DNA of 20,248 bases from the NCBI GenBank assembly GCA_002346545.1, contig DEAA01000040.1, positions 1 to 20,248 on the forward strand, written 5' to 3'. Shown here in pieces: positions 1 through 7,476 of this stretch; within the stretch, counting starts at the first letter, position 1; every line of letters starts with the position of its first letter. The translations under genes were made by a program, and so were the position numbers. Below the pieces are notes generated by a model. That model searched no databases and had not been told where the DNA came from. It saw nothing but the letters and a program-made list of their open reading frames with translations. This stretch comes from Acidobacteria bacterium UBA2994. Lineage in GTDB: Bacteria; Acidobacteriota; Vicinamibacteria; Vicinamibacterales; UBA8438.

Positions 1-1101
1 TGCCCGTGCGCGCTCGGGTTGGCGACTCCTACCGCGTTGCTGGTGGGCACCGGCCGCGGCTCACAGCTCGGCATCCTGATCCGGGGACCGCAGGTGCTGG
101 AGCAGACCCGCAAAGTCGACACGATCGTGCTCGACAAGACCGGCACCGTCACCACCGGCACCATGGCCGTCACCGCCGTCCACTCCGCCCCCGGGATCAC
201 CCGTGAGGAACTGCTGGCCGCGGCTGCCGCTGTCGAGTCCGGGTCGGAGCATCCGGTCGCCCGCGCGATCGTCGCCGAGACCGTCACTGTCTCGCCGGCG
301 CAGACGTTCGACTCTCACGCCGGGTTCGGGGTGCAGGGCATCGTCGCAGGCTCACTCGTCGTCGCCGGCCGTCCGTCCTGGCTGCAGGAGCAGTGGGGCA
401 TCCACCCCGCTACGCAGCTGCAGCACGACGCCGCCGCCCTGGAAGCCGGAGGAGCGACCGTCGTCGCCATTGGTCGTGACGGCACCCACCTGGGCATCAT
501 CGCGGTCGCCGACACGGTCAAGCCCACCAGCGCCGAAGCGGTCGCCCGGTTCCGTGCGCTGGGCATGACCCCGGTGCTGCTCACCGGCGACAACGACGGG
601 GCTGCCCGCGAGATCGCTCGACAGGTCGGCATCGACCAGGTACACGCCGGGATCACCCCGGCCGGGAAACTCGACGTAGTTCGCCAGCTACAGAGCGACG
701 GGCGTGTAGTGGCGATGGTCGGTGACGGGGTCAACGACGCTGCCGCTCTCGCTGCCGCCGACCTCGGGCTGGCGATGGGCGGCGGAACGGATGCCGCGAT
801 CGCTGCGAGCGACATCACCGTCGTCTCCGGCGACCTGCTGGTGGTCGCCGACGCCATCCGACTGGCACGCCGCACCCTGGGGACCATCAAGGGCAACCTG
901 TTCTGGGCGTTCGCGTACAACGCCGCGGCGATCCCGGTCGCGATCGCCGGCCTGCTCAACCCTCTGGTCGCTGCCGCGGCGATGGCGTTGTCCTCGGTGT
1001 TCGTCGTCACCAACAGCCTGCGCCTGCGCGGGTTCCGCCCCATCCCGGCGAGCTCGACGACCGCCATCTCCGAACCAGCCCGCGTTTCCGCCGGGGTCTG
1101 A
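1..1101 (+). CDS. copA: Copper-exporting P-type ATPase, CopA-like (P1B-1), 5'-truncated by window edge
   Basis: The reading frame is open from base 1, so the gene begins outside the window; 366 residues are visible. The frame opens on the transmembrane metal site CPC (ALGLATPT follows), then the phosphorylation motif DKTGT near visible residue 46, the SEHP nucleotide-binding loop, TGDN, and the hinge GDGVND. The last two membrane segments carry AYNAAAIP and MALSS, the signature residues of P1B-1 Cu(I) pumps. By family knowledge it exports cytosolic Cu(I) using ATP. The N-terminal metal-binding domains and first six membrane segments are not visible. It lies 40 nt upstream of a second metal ATPase on the same strand. 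Family assignment is secure; Cu(I) over Ag(I) is inference. Confidence 0.95.
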   Translation, partial: CPCALGLATPTALLVGTGRGSQLGILIRGPQVLEQTRKVDTIVLDKTGTVTTGTMAVTAVHSAPGITREELLAAAAAVESGSEHPVARAIVAETVTVSPAQTFDSHAGFGVQGIVAGSLVVAGRPSWLQEQWGIHPATQLQHDAAALEAGGATVVAIGRDGTHLGIIAVADTVKPTSAEAVARFRALGMTPVLLTGDNDGAAREIARQVGIDQVHAGITPAGKLDVVRQLQSDGRVVAMVGDGVNDAAALAAADLGLAMGGGTDAAIAASDITVVSGDLLVVADAIRLARRTLGTIKGNLFWAFAYNAAAIPVAIAGLLNPLVAAAAMALSSVFVVTNSLRLRGFRPIPASSTTAISEPARVSAGV

Positions 1102-1141
1102 CCTGCATCTGTCGGATGCGAACAGTGGAAGGAAGCTCACC

Positions 1142-3325
1142 ATGAGTCAGCACGACCGCCACGCACACCACTCCACGGCTACCGGTGGAGGTGGAGATGA
1201 CACCGCGCAGGGACACCGCGAGACCGTCGCCGAGCCCGACACCGTCGGCGACCCCCATGCTCACCACGCATCACCGCAAGACAGTGCTCACGGGGGACAC
1301 AGCAGCGAGCACACGGGGATGCAGCACGGTGGTCATGGCGGGCACGCCGGGCACGGCGCGGACCACGTCGCACGGTTCCGGCGACTGTTCTGGATCAACC
1401 TGATCCTCGCGGTCCCGGTCGTGGCGTTCTCGGGCATGTTCTCGATGCTGCTCGGCTATTCCCTCCCCGACGCAGCGTGGGTGGGGTGGATCTCCCCGGT
1501 TCTCGGCACCGTTATGTACGTGTGGGGTGGTGCCCCGTTCCTGACCGGCGCCGTCAGCGAGCTACGAGCCCGCAAGCCCGGCATGATGCTGCTGATCGGG
1601 CTGGCGATCACCGTCGCGTTCATCGCGTCATGGGGGGCGAGCCTCGGGCTGCTGGATCACGAGCTGGACTTCTGGTGGGAGCTGGCGCTACTGATCGTCA
1701 TCATGCTCCTCGGTCACTGGATCGAAATGCGGTCGCTCGCGCAGACCACCTCGGCACTGGACTCCCTCGCCGCGCTCCTCCCCGACGAGGCGGAGAAGGT
1801 AGACGGGGACACCACCGTCACCGTCGCTCCCGCTGACCTGCAGGTCGGTGACGTCGTCGTGGTCCGCCCCGGCGGACGGGTTCCCGCTGACGGTTGGGTG
1901 GTGCAGGGTTCGGCGAGCATGGACGAGTCGATGATCACCGGCGAATCCAAGCCCGTGCGCCGCGGCGACGGGGACGCGGTCGTTGCCGGCACCGTCGCCA
2001 CCGACTCCGGCATCCGCGTCGAGATCAGCGCTGTCGGCGAGGACACCGCCCTCGCCGGCATCCAACGACTGGTCACCGAGGCGCAGAACTCGTCCTCGAA
2101 AGCGCAGCGCCTCGCCGACCGTGCCGCCGGCTGGCTGTTCTGGTTCGCGCTGACCGCCGCGGCAATCACCGCCGTCGTGTGGACCACCGTCGGGCTGCCC
2201 GATGACGCGGTAATCCGCACGATCACGGTGCTGGTGATTGCCTGCCCGCACGCCCTGGGCCTGGCTATCCCACTGGTGGTGTCCATCGCCACCGAGCGCG
2301 CCGCCCGCGGCGGGGTCCTGATCAAGGACCGTCTCGCGCTGGAGAGCATGCGCACCGTGAACACGGTGCTATTCGACAAGACCGGCACCCTCACCAAGGG
2401 CGCCCCCGCCGTCACCGCTGTCGAACCGGTCGACGGAATCGACGCAGACCGGCTGATGGCTCTCGCGGCCGCCGCGGAGTCCGATTCCGAGCATCCGCTC
2501 GCCCGCGCCATCGCCACCGCCGCCCGGGAGAAGAACCTGTCCGTGCCCAGGTCGACGGACTTCGAGTCCTCACCCGCGGTCGGTGTCCGCGCGAACGTCG
2601 ACGGCCAGGTCGTGCAGGTGGGCGGACCGTACCTGCTCGAGCAGACCGGCGGCCAGGAGCTGCCGATCGCGGACCCCTGGCGTGAGGAAGGTGCGATCAT
2701 CCTGCACGTCCTCATCGACGGGAAGGTCGCCGGTGCGCTCCGGCTGGCCGATGAAATCCGACCCGAGTCCCGCCAGGCAATCGACGCACTCCACGCCCGC
2801 GACGTACAGGTCGTGATGATCACCGGCGACGCCGAAGCCGTCGCCGCATCCGTGGCCGCTGAACTAGGCATCGACCGGTTCTTCGCCGGCGTGCGACCGG
2901 AGGACAAAGCGTCCAAGGTGAAGCAGCTGCAAGATGAGGGCCGCAAGGTCGCGATGGTCGGCGACGGCGTGAACGACGCACCCGCACTCTCCCAGGCGGA
3001 TGTCGGTATCGCCATCGGCGCCGGCACGGACGTCGCGATCGCCTCGGCCGGGGTCATCCTGGCCAGCGACGACCCCCGCTCGGTGCTCTCGGTCATCGAG
3101 CTGTCCCGCGCCAGCTACCGGAAGATGAAGCAGAACCTTTGGTGGGCTGCCGGGTACAACCTCATCTCGGTGCCCCTGGCCGCCGGCATCCTCGCCCCGA
3201 TCGGTTTCGTGCTACCGATGTCGGTCGGCGCGATCCTCATGTCGCTGTCCACGATCGTCGTCGCCCTCAACGCTCAGCTGCTACGCCGGCTGGATCTCAC
3301 CCCCGACGCGGTTATCCGACGCTGA
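1142..3325 (+). CDS. copB: Heavy-metal P-type ATPase, CopB-like (CPH type, P1B-3)
   Basis: A complete 727-residue pump. The start is the ATG after GGAAGGAAG; the same frame stays open upstream to 722, but that part overlaps copA out of frame and is not expected to be coding. Residues 1-74 are a His/Gly/Met-rich tail (HAHH, HGGH, HGGHGGHAGHG) in place of an HMA domain. Then come the TGES actuator motif (266-269), the membrane site CPH (368-370), DKTGT (412-416), SEHP and GDGVNDAP (607-614). C-terminal segments carry QNLWWAAGYN and MSVGAILMSLST, typical of the CopB/P1B-3 class. It would export Cu (Cu(II) or Cu(I); class members differ) or Ag. It follows copA closely, so the cluster holds two pump classes. 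Confidence 0.95.
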   Translation: MSQHDRHAHHSTATGGGGDDTAQGHRETVAEPDTVGDPHAHHASPQDSAHGGHSSEHTGMQHGGHGGHAGHGADHVARFRRLFWINLILAVPVVAFSGMFSMLLGYSLPDAAWVGWISPVLGTVMYVWGGAPFLTGAVSELRARKPGMMLLIGLAITVAFIASWGASLGLLDHELDFWWELALLIVIMLLGHWIEMRSLAQTTSALDSLAALLPDEAEKVDGDTTVTVAPADLQVGDVVVVRPGGRVPADGWVVQGSASMDESMITGESKPVRRGDGDAVVAGTVATDSGIRVEISAVGEDTALAGIQRLVTEAQNSSSKAQRLADRAAGWLFWFALTAAAITAVVWTTVGLPDDAVIRTITVLVIACPHALGLAIPLVVSIATERAARGGVLIKDRLALESMRTVNTVLFDKTGTLTKGAPAVTAVEPVDGIDADRLMALAAAAESDSEHPLARAIATAAREKNLSVPRSTDFESSPAVGVRANVDGQVVQVGGPYLLEQTGGQELPIADPWREEGAIILHVLIDGKVAGALRLADEIRPESRQAIDALHARDVQVVMITGDAEAVAASVAAELGIDRFFAGVRPEDKASKVKQLQDEGRKVAMVGDGVNDAPALSQADVGIAIGAGTDVAIASAGVILASDDPRSVLSVIELSRASYRKMKQNLWWAAGYNLISVPLAAGILAPIGFVLPMSVGAILMSLSTIVVALNAQLLRRLDLTPDAVIRR

Positions 3326-3362
3326 CCGGTCTGACGTAGCGTGGAAGGGAAGGGGAGGTGAC

Positions 3363-3800
3363 ATGTCGCTGATCGCACTGACGGACCGGCTCCACGCAGG
3401 CCGGACTGTGGCCCGCACGCTGCTGCTGCTCATCGCGGTCACCGGCGCGGTCATCGTGGGCCTGCTGGCCATGCACTCCCTCAACGCCCACACCGCGACC
3501 GACACCGGTCACCCGGCCAGCGTTACCTCTACCGCCTCGACCGGTTCCGGCGACCACCACGCCGGATCCACGGCAACCGATGAGGCGTGCGCGGATTGCG
3601 GTAGCGCGCACTCCGACATGCTCGCGATGGCGTGCGTCCTGGCACTTCTGGCGACCGTGCTGTTGCTGGCGCGGCCCGGGGCGGTCAGGCGATGGTTGTC
3701 GATCCTCCCGCGACCGAGACCCTTGGCCGTGTCGGCGCTGTTTGTCAGGCCGGCCCTACATCCGCCTTCACTCACCGTTCTCTGCATCAGCCGTACGTGA
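3363..3800 (+). CDS. DUF6153 family membrane protein
   Basis: 145 residues, starting at the ATG after the strong Shine-Dalgarno GGGGAGGTG (about 3352-3360) and 37 nt behind the CPH ATPase. One hydrophobic segment lies near residues 18-41 and a second near 86-104. The linker between them is Thr/Ser/His-rich with a C-x2-C pair (ACADCG). The C-terminus PPSLTVLCISRT is the conserved tail I recognise from the actinobacterial DUF6153 family, small membrane proteins often found beside copper genes. Function is unknown. The exposed His/Cys/Met residues and the operon position suggest metal binding at the membrane, which is inference. Confidence 0.8.
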   Translation: MSLIALTDRLHAGRTVARTLLLLIAVTGAVIVGLLAMHSLNAHTATDTGHPASVTSTASTGSGDHHAGSTATDEACADCGSAHSDMLAMACVLALLATVLLLARPGAVRRWLSILPRPRPLAVSALFVRPALHPPSLTVLCISRT

Positions 3801-3807
3801 TGCGTCC

Positions 3808-3830
3808 GAACCGGCCTCTTGCCCCGGTTC
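3808..3830 (+). terminator. Weak stem-loop after the DUF6153 gene
   Basis: A 7-bp perfect stem (GAACCGG / CCGGTTC) with a 9-nt loop sits 8 nt after the stop codon, in the 96-nt gap before the DUF305 gene. There is no T-run after it, so it may only attenuate transcription or stabilise the mRNA end. Confidence 0.25.
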
Positions 3831-3896
3831 CCGCACCCGCACGCCCGTCATCCTGACCGGCGCTGCTTTCACGTACCCCTGTATTGGAGAACCATG

Positions 3897-4508
3897 ATGA
3901 AGATTCGTACCACCGCGACCGCCGCACTCACCCTCGCCGCTGCGCTCACCCTCGCAGGCTGCGCCGGCGGCTCCGGCTCAGAGTCCATGCCCGGCATGGA
4001 CCACAGCAACAGCTCCGCCCCGTCCTCCTCGTCCGCGGCGACCGCAGACTTCAACGACGCGGATGTGATGTTCGCGCAGATGATGATCCCGCACCACGAA
4101 CAAGCAGTCGGAATGTCCGACATGATCCTGGACAAGGAAGGCATCGACCCGGGTGTCCTCACCCTGGCATCCGACATCAAAGCCGCCCAGCAGCCCGAGA
4201 TCGACCAGCTCCAGTCATGGCTTGACGAGTGGGGTGCCGACAACGACACCGGCTCCATGGACGGTATGGACCACGGCGGCGGCATGATGAGCGACGACGA
4301 CATGGCGGCGCTGGAAGCGGCTACCGGCGCGGAGGCGTCGCGACTGTTCCTCGAACAGATGACGATGCACCACGAAGGTGCCATCGAGATGGCGCAGGAC
4401 GAAGTCGACAACGGGCAGAACTCGGATGCGATCGCTATGGCGCAGACCATCATCGACACGCAGACCGCGGAAATCGCCACGATGCAGGAGCTGCTCGGGA
4501 GTCTCTGA
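3897..4508 (+). CDS. DUF305 lipoprotein, CopM-like, copper-cluster associated
   Basis: About 203 residues. Two adjacent ATGs (3894, 3897) follow GGAGA at 3886-3890; the second has the better spacing. A lipoprotein signal peptide ends in LTLAGC, so the product should be lipid-anchored outside the membrane. A Met/His segment (MPGMDHS) precedes the DUF305 domain, which has the paired motifs MIPHHEQAVGMSDMIL and MTMHHEGAIEMAQ, with MDGMDHGGGMM between them. DUF305 proteins are ferritin-like four-helix bundles; some, such as cyanobacterial CopM, bind copper. Extracytoplasmic copper binding is likely from motif and neighbourhood but not proven by sequence. Confidence 0.9.
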   Translation: MKIRTTATAALTLAAALTLAGCAGGSGSESMPGMDHSNSSAPSSSSAATADFNDADVMFAQMMIPHHEQAVGMSDMILDKEGIDPGVLTLASDIKAAQQPEIDQLQSWLDEWGADNDTGSMDGMDHGGGMMSDDDMAALEAATGAEASRLFLEQMTMHHEGAIEMAQDEVDNGQNSDAIAMAQTIIDTQTAEIATMQELLGSL

Positions 4509-4540
4509 CACCCAGCGACCGGATCAGAAAACAACGCCAT

Positions 4541-5431
4541 ATGCTTCTTCATCGCGCTCTGACCTCGCCCCTGGGGCATCACCATGCGCGCCGTAGCATC
4601 CTCGCTGCGGTAGCGCTAGCCACGCTCATCCTCTTCTCCGGATGCGCTACTGAACCGCCCTCCACCGGTGACGACCACGCCACGTCCACGATCGAACACA
4701 TACATAATGTCGTGGCCGACCCGTCTGGGTCCGGGTTTCTGATCGGTACACACGACGGCATCTATACCGTTACCGACGACGGTGAACTCGGTCCCCGAGT
4801 GGACGGTCCCCGCTTCGACGCCATGGGACTCACTGTCCTCGACGACACCCTGCTCGCCTCGGGACACCCCGGCAAGACCACCCCTCCCGAGCTGGGTAGC
4901 CCACACTTGGGCATTATCCGCAGCACCGATTCGGCTCGCAACTGGACACCGGTCGCGTTCACGGGGAAGAAGGACTTCCACGTCCTCGCGACCGCCCCGG
5001 ACGGCACCGTGTACGGGCTTCCCACCGACTCTACGGATGTCTTGGTGAGTACCGATGAAGGAGACACCTGGACGTCCACGGGCGGTTCTACGTTTGCCTT
5101 CAACATGGTGGCGGATGCTACCGGCCGAATCATCGCGTCCACACCCGACGGGCTACAGATCAGCACCGACGGCGCAAAATCGTTCGGTCCGTGGGCGGAT
5201 ACGCCGCTCATCGCTTTGCTAGGCGTCTCGCCCGATCATCAACGAATCGTCGGAGTAGGCAGCGGCGGAAAGATTTGGACGACAACCGCCGGAGCAACAT
5301 CCTGGAGCGAAGGCGGGACCGTGCATGGTCAAGCACAAGCGATTGCCATCACCAACACCGGCAACCTGCTCGTCATCGACGACAGCGGCCTCACGCTGCT
5401 TTCTTCACCTTCGTCACCCCCCTCGCGCTAA
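4541..5431 (+). CDS. F510_1955-type lipoprotein with Asp-box repeats (predicted beta-propeller)
   Basis: 296 residues from the ATG at 4541, 32 nt after the DUF305 stop; the ribosome binding site is weak. An N-terminal Arg-rich stretch and hydrophobic segment end in the lipobox FSGC (near residue 35), giving a secreted lipoprotein. The body has repeated Asp-box-like motifs: STDSARNWTP, STDEGDTWTS and STDGAKSFGP, as in sialidase/BNR beta-propellers. I recognise the family that automated pipelines label F510_1955 family glycosylhydrolase, although no glycosidase active site is evident here. Such genes recur in actinobacterial copper clusters next to DUF305 genes, so an extracytoplasmic binding or scaffold role in metal handling is more plausible than sugar hydrolysis. 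That role is inference. Confidence 0.8.
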   Translation: MLLHRALTSPLGHHHARRSILAAVALATLILFSGCATEPPSTGDDHATSTIEHIHNVVADPSGSGFLIGTHDGIYTVTDDGELGPRVDGPRFDAMGLTVLDDTLLASGHPGKTTPPELGSPHLGIIRSTDSARNWTPVAFTGKKDFHVLATAPDGTVYGLPTDSTDVLVSTDEGDTWTSTGGSTFAFNMVADATGRIIASTPDGLQISTDGAKSFGPWADTPLIALLGVSPDHQRIVGVGSGGKIWTTTAGATSWSEGGTVHGQAQAIAITNTGNLLVIDDSGLTLLSSPSSPPSR

Positions 5432-5482
5432 CAACCCACCTCTACGGACCCTCGTCGCTTCATGAAAAAGGAGAGATCACCG

Positions 5483-6076
5483 ATGTCCACCCACGACGAC
5501 CACTCCTCGGCTCACCAGGAGAAGCAGCAGAAGAACAGGTCAGTCAGCATGTACATCCGCTTCGGCGCGATGATTCTCACCGCCGTCGTCATCATGTACT
5601 TCGTGATGTTCGCCGGCTCTTGGGAATGGAGCCACATCCGCCTCAGCGAAAGCCGCATCTTCATGGCCCTCACCATGGGCGGCACGATGGTCCTGATCAT
5701 GCTCGGCTGGATGCTCAACATGTATAAGAACACCAAAGCGAACATCGCCATCATCGTCGCCGGTGTGATCCTAATCGGCGGAGGGATCGCGCTCGATCGC
5801 AGCCAGATCACCGTCGACGACACAGCCTTCATGCAGGGAATGATCCCGCACCACTCGCTGGCCATCACCCGTTCCGAGCGTGCCCAGATCCAGGACTACC
5901 GCGTCTGCCAACTTGCGGTCGACATCAGCGAAGCCCAAAAGCGGGAAATCCGTGAGATGGACTGGCTCATCAACGACATCGCAGAAAACGGGATCGCTGC
6001 CACAGCTGAGCAAGCAGCAGCTCGACCCGTTCCTGTCTACGACGTCACCGCGGATCGCACCTGTCCAACCGAATGA
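5483..6076 (+). CDS. DUF305 membrane protein
   Basis: 197 residues. The ATG at 5483 is preferred because AAGGAGA lies just before it; an in-frame ATG at 5462 would place that Shine-Dalgarno inside the coding region. A His-rich cytoplasmic tail (about residues 1-20) precedes three hydrophobic segments near 24-44, 58-78 and 86-104. The C-terminal half is a DUF305 domain with MIPHHSLAITRSERA, the cognate of the metal-binding HH motif in the lipoprotein upstream, but with only one copy of the motif. It is likely a membrane-anchored extracytoplasmic copper or divalent-metal binding protein. It is the last gene of the copper cluster. Confidence 0.85.
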   Translation: MSTHDDHSSAHQEKQQKNRSVSMYIRFGAMILTAVVIMYFVMFAGSWEWSHIRLSESRIFMALTMGGTMVLIMLGWMLNMYKNTKANIAIIVAGVILIGGGIALDRSQITVDDTAFMQGMIPHHSLAITRSERAQIQDYRVCQLAVDISEAQKREIREMDWLINDIAENGIAATAEQAAARPVPVYDVTADRTCPTE

Positions 6077-6088
6077 CGGAGAGCTCAT

Positions 6089-6104
6089 TACCGACGCATC
6101 GGTA
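6089..6104 (+). terminator. Short hairpin at the end of the copper cluster
   Basis: A perfect 6-bp stem TACCGA / TCGGTA with loop CGCA lies 12 nt after the last copper-cluster stop. No T-run follows, so termination activity is uncertain; it may mark the end of the transcript. Confidence 0.25.
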
Positions 6105-6169
6105 CTCGTCCAGACGCGGAGAGCGCTGCCAGAAACGATCGATTTCGGGACGGCCCTCGCCGGCACCGC

Positions 6170-6260
6170 GTCGACGTCGACACGCCGTGCCGAAACCGTG
6201 TGCCGAAACCCTTTTGTGCCAAAACGTCCTATGGACCGTTTTCGGGATGAACGGTAGACT
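6170..6260 (+). promoter_or_regulatory. Repeat-rich promoter region ahead of the antitoxin-Fic operon
   Basis: This is the structured part of the 209-nt non-coding gap 6077-6285. It holds a 12-bp perfect palindrome GTCGACGTCGAC (6170-6181), two direct copies of GTGCCGAAACC (6187-6197, 6200-6210), a third variant GTGCCAAAACG (6216-6226) and an inverted partner CCGTTTTCGG (6236-6245). The last two form an imperfect palindrome centred on TCCTATGGA. A promoter-like pair TGGACC (6232-6237) and TAGACT (6255-6260), spaced 17 nt, overlaps it and leads to the GTG start at 6286. It may be an operator for the toxin-antitoxin unit or a site for the downstream resolvase; sequence does not decide. Confidence 0.5.
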
Positions 6261-6285
6261 GGATAGACGACGAAGGGGGTCCATC

Positions 6286-6528
6286 GTGGCCGAGACATTC
6301 ACTGTCGAGCAGCAGTGGCCGGAGCTGTTCGCGCAGCTCGACGCAGCTCAGCGCGACAACGTGCGCCAGACCCTCGCCGCCGGCTGGCACGAGGGGTTCA
6401 CCCCGACCCGCGAGGACGTCGAGAACGTCACCGACTACGTGCGTGGCGCGATCGACTGGGACGAGTACACCCGCCGGGCCGACGCTGCAGCTCGCCGCGT
6501 TGCCGGCGTCGTCGCCGCTGGCCGCTGA
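6286..6528 (+). CDS. VbhA-like antitoxin of a Fic toxin
   Basis: 80 residues from a GTG after GAAGGGGG; upstream in-frame starts would run through the promoter repeats. The segment AAGWHEGFTPTREDVENVTD matches the small VbhA-type Fic antitoxins, in which an inhibitory helix of pattern (S/T)xxxE(G/N) inserts its Glu into the toxin's ATP site. Here the Glu-Gly is present (HEG), but the position four residues before the Glu is Ala, not Ser/Thr. The fic gene follows after one nucleotide, the usual class I arrangement with antitoxin first. By family knowledge it blocks AMPylation by the partner and may repress the shared promoter; the latter is inference. Confidence 0.85.
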   Translation: MAETFTVEQQWPELFAQLDAAQRDNVRQTLAAGWHEGFTPTREDVENVTDYVRGAIDWDEYTRRADAAARRVAGVVAAGR

Positions 6529-6529
6529 C

Positions 6530-7339
6530 GTGGCATCCCAGTTCGATAGCTGGGAGTCGTACTTCTACCCCGACACGATCGACCCGCTGAGGGGCGAGGG
6601 GACTCTCCGAAACCTGTTCGACGAGCGCGATGCTCAGGTGCTTGCCCGCCTCGAGTACGGGCGCACCAGCGGTCGCGCTGCGCAGATCGGCAACAGCGAG
6701 GTCGACATTCCCCGCACCTTCGACGGTGCACACCTTCGGGCCATCCACGGGCACCTGTTCCAGGACGTCTACGAGTGGGCGGGGGAGTACCGCACCGTCA
6801 ACATGTCGAAAGGCCCCGGCCGCGGGTTCGGAGACGTCAAGACGGGAGAGGTCGACCGATACCTGTCGGACGTGCGGCAGCTCGTGACGTCGACGGACTG
6901 GGCGAACATCGGCCGAAACGACTTCATCGCTGCGGCGTCGACGACGTTCGCGTACGTGAACCAGGCGCACCCGTTCCGCGAGGGCAACGGCCGTACGTCG
7001 AAGGTGTTCATGGCGCACGTCGCGGAGCAGTCGCCCTACCGGTTCGACTTCGCCCGCGTGAGCCCGGAGCAGTGGAATACGGCATCAGCGATGAGCCGGC
7101 CTGACATGTTCTCCTACGCTCCCGAGCCGGCGTCCCTCGTCCCGGTGTTCGCCGCGGTGACCGTCGAGCGCAACGCGCCCGACGCCGGCCCTGACCGAAC
7201 CGCTGCGGTCCGGTCGGCGCTCAGTGCGTCGTATCCCCGTTCCGCGGCCGCTGCGACGAAGCAGACGCCGCAGCAAGGCACCGCGGCGCGGCGGGGGAGC
7301 GCCGGCTACCGAACCGATCGCGGCACCGGTCGGGAGTGA
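6530..7339 (+). CDS. fic: Fic family protein adenylyltransferase (toxin)
   Basis: About 269 residues if started at the GTG at 6530, right after the antitoxin stop. TTG 6500 and GTG 6443 are possible alternatives, but they read through antitoxin sequence and add no conserved residues. An N-terminal helical part (SWESYFYPDT, LRNLFDERDA) precedes the Fic core: DGAHLRAIHGHLFQDVYEWAGEYRTVN and the flap, then HPFREGNGRTSK with catalytic His near residue 147. Canonical enzymes read HxFx(D/E)GNGRxxR; here the final Arg is Lys. The family moves AMP (or another nucleotide part) onto Thr/Ser/Tyr of target proteins, DNA gyrase and topoisomerase IV in several toxins. The C-terminal ~70 residues are Ala/Arg-rich and probably disordered. 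Likely a maintenance module. Confidence 0.92.
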   Translation: MASQFDSWESYFYPDTIDPLRGEGTLRNLFDERDAQVLARLEYGRTSGRAAQIGNSEVDIPRTFDGAHLRAIHGHLFQDVYEWAGEYRTVNMSKGPGRGFGDVKTGEVDRYLSDVRQLVTSTDWANIGRNDFIAAASTTFAYVNQAHPFREGNGRTSKVFMAHVAEQSPYRFDFARVSPEQWNTASAMSRPDMFSYAPEPASLVPVFAAVTVERNAPDAGPDRTAAVRSALSASYPRSAAAATKQTPQQGTAARRGSAGYRTDRGTGRE

Positions 7340-7341
7340 CG

Positions 7342-7476
7342 ATGGCCGATTCCGAAACCACTAGCCGCTCGACGGAGCGGCGATCCCGCCCGCCGCGTGA
7401 AGTGACCCCGATCTATGACCAGCTCGTCGCGGATAGAGAGCGTCGAGCACGAGAGCAGCAGGAGGCCGAGTCATGA
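7342..7476 (+). CDS. Small charged protein between fic and the resolvase
   Basis: 44 residues from the ATG two nucleotides after the fic stop; its stop shares ATGA with the resolvase start. The N-terminal half is Ser/Arg/Pro-rich and basic, followed by VTPIYDQLVADRERRARE, a predicted amphipathic helix. The phrase PIYDQLV seems familiar from small proteins of actinobacterial plasmids, but I cannot name a family. Good coupling on both sides and no frame conflict support it as real. It could be a DNA-binding or accessory factor for the toxin-antitoxin unit or the resolvase; function unknown. Confidence 0.6.
   Translation: MADSETTSRSTERRSRPPREVTPIYDQLVADRERRAREQQEAES

Noticed and set aside
722..1141. 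N-terminal extension of the CPH ATPase in the same frame
   Set aside because: It overlaps the real copA frame for nearly 400 bases, has Arg/Ser/Pro-rich shadow composition, and the ATG at 1142 has a good ribosome binding site and the expected His-rich start.
1714..3096. 460-codon open frame on the - strand
   Set aside because: Antisense shadow of the CPH ATPase with Ser/Ala/Arg-rich composition and no domain; typical of high-GC third-position bias.
3869..4585. 238-codon open frame on the - strand
   Set aside because: Antisense shadow of the DUF305 lipoprotein gene, whose signal peptide and HH motifs are unambiguous.
6187..6226. Iteron-type replication origin or CRISPR-like array
   Set aside because: Only two exact copies plus one variant of an 11-mer, with uneven spacing and no Rep or cas gene nearby; a promoter/operator or res site is more likely.
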